Assembly (NCBI RefSeq): GCF_036322625.1
Contig: NZ_AP027266.1
Location: 2,669,001-2,733,000 of the forward strand
Reading direction: 5' to 3'
Length of the DNA: 64,000 nucleotides
From: Roseicyclus marinus
Lineage (GTDB): Bacteria; Pseudomonadota; Alphaproteobacteria; Rhodobacterales; Rhodobacteraceae
The notes beneath the pieces are model-generated. The model saw only the letters and a list, made by a program, of their open reading frames with translations, was not told the DNA's origin and made no database searches. Every line of letters starts with the position of its first letter. The first letter of the stretch is position 1. Shown piece by piece: positions 61,175 through 64,000 of the stretch. A program made the position numbers and the translations under genes.

Positions 61175-64000
61175 CCGGCTGTCCAGAGGCGGACGGATCG
61201 ATCGGACCCGCCCGCTGCGTTTCACCTTCAACGGACGCGCCTTTACCGGGTTTGCCGGCGACACGCTGGCCTCGGCGCTTCTGGCCAACGGTGTTCGGTT
61301 GACTGCGCGCAGCTTCAAGTACCACCGCCCACGCGGGATCGTGGGCGCGGGCGTGGAGGAGCCGTCGACGCTGGTCGAACTGCTGGGCGAAGACGCCTCG
61401 GGCAATCGGCCCGCCACGACCGTAGAGCTGCGCGAGGGGCTGGCGGCACGCTCGGTCAATTGCTGGCCCTCGCCCGGCGTCGATCTGGGGGCGGTGGCGC
61501 AGCTGGCAGCGCGGTTCATCCCGGCTGGGTTCTATTACAAGACCTTCAAATGGCCGAACTGGCACCTCTACGAACCCTCGATCCGCAAGGCGGCCGGGCT
61601 TGCGGCGGCACCCAAATCGCCGCCGGCGGGCGGACGCTACGAGACCCGGTTCGCCCATGCCGATCTGCTGATCGCAGGTGCGGGGCCGGCCGGTCTGATG
61701 GCGGCCCTTGTTGCGGGGCGGGCCGGTCTGCGGGTGATGATCGCCGACGAGGGCGTGGAACCCGGCGGCGCGCTGTTGTCGCGGCGGCTGTCGATCGGGG
61801 GCAGACCCGCATTGGACTGGGTCGCGGCGACGGTTGCCGAGCTGGAGGCGATGGGCAATGTCACGCTCCTGCGCCGTGCAACCGTCTGGGCCTATCGCGA
61901 GCATGATTACCTGATGGTGACCGAGCGTGCGCCCGATCGCACGGGGCTGCTGGAACGCACATGGCGGGTGCGGGCGGGCCATGTCATCACCGCCACGGGC
62001 GCCATCGAACGCGGGCTCGTCTTCGGCAACAACGACCGGCCGGGGGTGATGCTGGCCTCGGCCGTGCAGAGCTATGTCAATCGTTATGGCGTGGCGCCGG
62101 GCAGACGGGCCGTGATCTTTGCCAACAACACTTCCGCCTATACCGTCGCCGCCGATCTGGCCGCTGCCGGGATCGAGGTGGCGGCGATCATCGACAGCCG
62201 CAGCGATGTGCCCGCCGAGGCGCGGGCGGCGGTGCCGGGCCTGCCGATCCGGGTCGGGTATGTCGTGACCACCGCCCATGGCGGCCGCAGCCTGCGCGCG
62301 GTGACGGTGGCCCCGCGCGCAGGCGGCGAAGCCGAGCGGCTGGACTGCGACCTGCTGGCGGTTTCGGGCGGGTGGAACCCGGCGGTGCATCTGTTCTCGC
62401 AATCGCGCGGAACGCTGCGGTACGACGACAGGCTGGCCAGCTTCCTGCCCGGCGATGCGGCGCAGTCGACCTGCGCGGCGGGCGCTGCGGCAGGCGCGAT
62501 GGAGCTTGAGGCGGCACTCGCCTCGGGCGCGGCGGCAGGCGCCAGCGTCGCTGGCGTGACACCGCCCGACACGCCCGCGGCCCCGGATCTTGCCTATGCC
62601 GTTACGCCGCTCTGGCGCGTCGAGAGCGCAAGGGGCAAATGCTTTCTCGACCTGCAGAACGACGTGACCGTCGAGGATGTGCATCTGGCGCTGCGCGAAG
62701 GCTACGCCACGGTCGAGCATGTCAAGCGCTACACCACGGGCGGCATGGGGCTGGACCAGGGCAAGACCGGCAATATCAACATCACCGGCACCGTGGCGCT
62801 GGCGCAGGGCGTACCAATGCAGGCGGTCGGCACCACGACCTTTCGCGCGCCCTACACGCCGGTCTCGTTCGGCGCTGTCGGGGGCTTGCGCGACGGTCCA
62901 CTTGCCCTGCCCTATCGCCACACGCCTCTTACGGCGTGGAACATCGCGCAGGGCGCGGTCATGTACGAGGCCGGTGCCCGTTGGCGCAGGCCAGGCTATT
63001 TCCCCCGCCCCGGAGAGGCGATGCAGGATGCCATTGACCGCGAAGCCCGCGCGGTGCGCGAGGGCGTCGGCGTCTATGACGGCTCGCCGCTGGGCACGTT
63101 CGAGATCAAGGGGCGCGACGCGGCCCGGTTTCTCGATCACATCTACACCACGGTGATGTCGACGCTCGCGCAGGGCACTGGGCGCTATGGTCTGATGCTG
63201 AGCGATGACGGGCTGATCTTTGATGACGGGGTCTGTTTCCGCCTCGATGCGCAGCGCTGGATCGTCTCGAGCTCGACCGGCAACGCCGATGCGGTCCATC
63301 GCCATATGGAGATGTTGCTACAAACCGACTTGCGGGACTGGTCGGTCTTTGTCACGCCGGTCACGGCACAATGGGCCAATGCCACGCTCTGCGGCCCGAA
63401 GGCACGCGAGGTTCTGGCCGACCTTGGCACCGATGTCGACCTTTCGCCCGAAGCCTTCCCCTTCATGAGCCTGCGCGACGGCAGGGTCGCCGGGCTCCCC
63501 GCCCGCATCGTGCGGGTCAGTTTCACCGGCGAACTCTCCTTCGAGATCAATGTCGCGCCGCGGCACCTGCCCGCGCTCTGGGACCGGATCATGGCAGCCG
63601 GTGCGCCCCATGGCATCCTGCCCGTCGGATCCGAGGCCAACCATGTGCTGCGGGTCGAAAAGGGCTTTCTGTCGCTGGGGCACGAGGTCGATGGCACCGT
63701 CGATCCTTATGACCTTGGCATGGGCTGGGCCATGTCGCGCAAGAAGCCCGATTACATCGGCAAGCGCGCGGTCGAGATCCGGCGCGCCGCTGGCAAGATG
63801 CGGCACGAACTGGTCGGCATCATCCCCGAGCCCGATGTCCAGATCCCCGAGGGGGCACCTCTGACACCGGGCGGGCACCGACAAGCGAGCGAAGGCTTCG
63901 TCACCGCTTGCGTCAAGAGCGTGGCACAGGATCGCTGGGTCGGCCTTGCGCTGCTGGACAATGGCCATGCCCGCCACGGCGAGATGGCGCATGTGCGCCT
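61164..64000 (+). CDS. soxA: Sarcosine oxidase subunit alpha, runs off window
   Basis: At least 945 codons from ATG 61164, no stop before the window end. N-terminal 2Fe2S-like ferredoxin fold (PLRFTFNGRAFTGFAGDTLASALLANG), NAD-binding LLIAGAGPAGLMAALVAGRAG, central oxidoreductase part (ATGAIERGLVFGNNDRPGVMLASAVQSYVNRYGV), and C-terminal GcvT-like folate domain (GVGVYDGSPLGTFEIKGRDAARFLDHIYT, LPVGSEANHVLRVEKGFLSLGHEVDGTVDPYDLGMGWAMSRKKPDYIGKRA). About 30-60 residues should be missing. soxG is expected next. Confidence 0.95.
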   Translation, partial: MQGNRLSRGGRIDRTRPLRFTFNGRAFTGFAGDTLASALLANGVRLTARSFKYHRPRGIVGAGVEEPSTLVELLGEDASGNRPATTVELREGLAARSVNCWPSPGVDLGAVAQLAARFIPAGFYYKTFKWPNWHLYEPSIRKAAGLAAAPKSPPAGGRYETRFAHADLLIAGAGPAGLMAALVAGRAGLRVMIADEGVEPGGALLSRRLSIGGRPALDWVAATVAELEAMGNVTLLRRATVWAYREHDYLMVTERAPDRTGLLERTWRVRAGHVITATGAIERGLVFGNNDRPGVMLASAVQSYVNRYGVAPGRRAVIFANNTSAYTVAADLAAAGIEVAAIIDSRSDVPAEARAAVPGLPIRVGYVVTTAHGGRSLRAVTVAPRAGGEAERLDCDLLAVSGGWNPAVHLFSQSRGTLRYDDRLASFLPGDAAQSTCAAGAAAGAMELEAALASGAAAGASVAGVTPPDTPAAPDLAYAVTPLWRVESARGKCFLDLQNDVTVEDVHLALREGYATVEHVKRYTTGGMGLDQGKTGNINITGTVALAQGVPMQAVGTTTFRAPYTPVSFGAVGGLRDGPLALPYRHTPLTAWNIAQGAVMYEAGARWRRPGYFPRPGEAMQDAIDREARAVREGVGVYDGSPLGTFEIKGRDAARFLDHIYTTVMSTLAQGTGRYGLMLSDDGLIFDDGVCFRLDAQRWIVSSSTGNADAVHRHMEMLLQTDLRDWSVFVTPVTAQWANATLCGPKAREVLADLGTDVDLSPEAFPFMSLRDGRVAGLPARIVRVSFTGELSFEINVAPRHLPALWDRIMAAGAPHGILPVGSEANHVLRVEKGFLSLGHEVDGTVDPYDLGMGWAMSRKKPDYIGKRAVEIRRAAGKMRHELVGIIPEPDVQIPEGAPLTPGGHRQASEGFVTACVKSVAQDRWVGLALLDNGHARHGEMAHVR

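Noticed and set aside
59408-61519. Antisense frame of about 700 codons opposite soxB
   Set aside because: Shadow of soxB/soxD; no domain and biased composition.
60966-63305. Antisense frame of about 780 codons opposite soxA
   Set aside because: Shadow of soxA, which is supported by several domains.

Overview
The window is GC-rich DNA with family content typical of an alphaproteobacterium of the Rhodobacteraceae (roseobacter/Paracoccus type): ABC-fed catabolic operons, an aerobic CO-dehydrogenase-like large subunit, heterotetrameric sarcosine oxidase, GMC dehydrogenase with a Tat-exported small subunit, and Rhodobacter-style prophage tail genes. This assignment is inferred from gene families, not from a marker gene. 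No rRNA, tRNA or CRISPR array was found.

Region 1 (1-18313) is metabolic. The 3' part of an ornithine-decarboxylase-like gene and a lone form-II CoxL-type molybdenum hydroxylase face a 13-gene minus-strand operon (16312 down to 3266). It encodes a complete sugar-type ABC importer, a histidinol-dehydrogenase-like enzyme, an SDR, two SnoaL-like proteins, a LacI regulator, a bicupin, a MetE-like zinc methyltransferase, an alpha/beta hydrolase and an RraA-type aldolase. Nearly all catabolic genes overlap at ATGA junctions. A LacI-type palindrome (16408-16423) lies between this operon and a divergent SnoaL-like gene, so the operon probably controls itself; the substrate is unknown. A fumarylpyruvate-hydrolase-like gene follows.

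Region 2 (18532-31802) holds a signalling block (receiver-like protein, NarL-type response regulator, hybrid kinase with HPt, PAS-rich hybrid kinase). It also holds a LysR/class II aldolase pair, and an RHH gene followed by a VOC/Tat/GMC dehydrogenase operon behind a perfect 22-bp palindrome.

Region 3 (32245-45404) is a metal island: HupE and anchor proteins, a CsoR-family repressor with an NreB-like exporter, YnfA, a MerR regulator with a Zn/Cd P-type ATPase, a CzcN-like methyltransferase, LspA, DsbB/DsbA, MntR/MntH, and a copper-delivery set (two SCO proteins, PCu(A)C, DUF411). Four regulator-type DNA palindromes or promoters are visible.

Region 4 (45453-58085) is a decayed mobile region. 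It contains a cut phage tail gene, a broken PAP2/LssY gene, a complete IS3-family element, a beheaded PLD gene of defence-system type, then a distal tail/lysis module (holin, endolysin, Rz/Rz1, collagen-like, fibre and S74 proteins). The module ends in an unusual cassette: 2OG-Fe(II) oxygenase, small cysteine-rich peptide, second 2OG-Fe(II) oxygenase and radical SAM/SPASM enzyme, all overlapping or nearly touching. It looks like a peptide-modification system built into a phage tail operon and is the most interesting item here. A RelBE-type pair cut by an IS21 remnant closes the region.

Region 5 (58084-64000) carries an XRE-cupin regulator with an AhpD-like protein, divergent from soxB-soxD-soxA (sarcosine oxidase); soxA runs off the window end.
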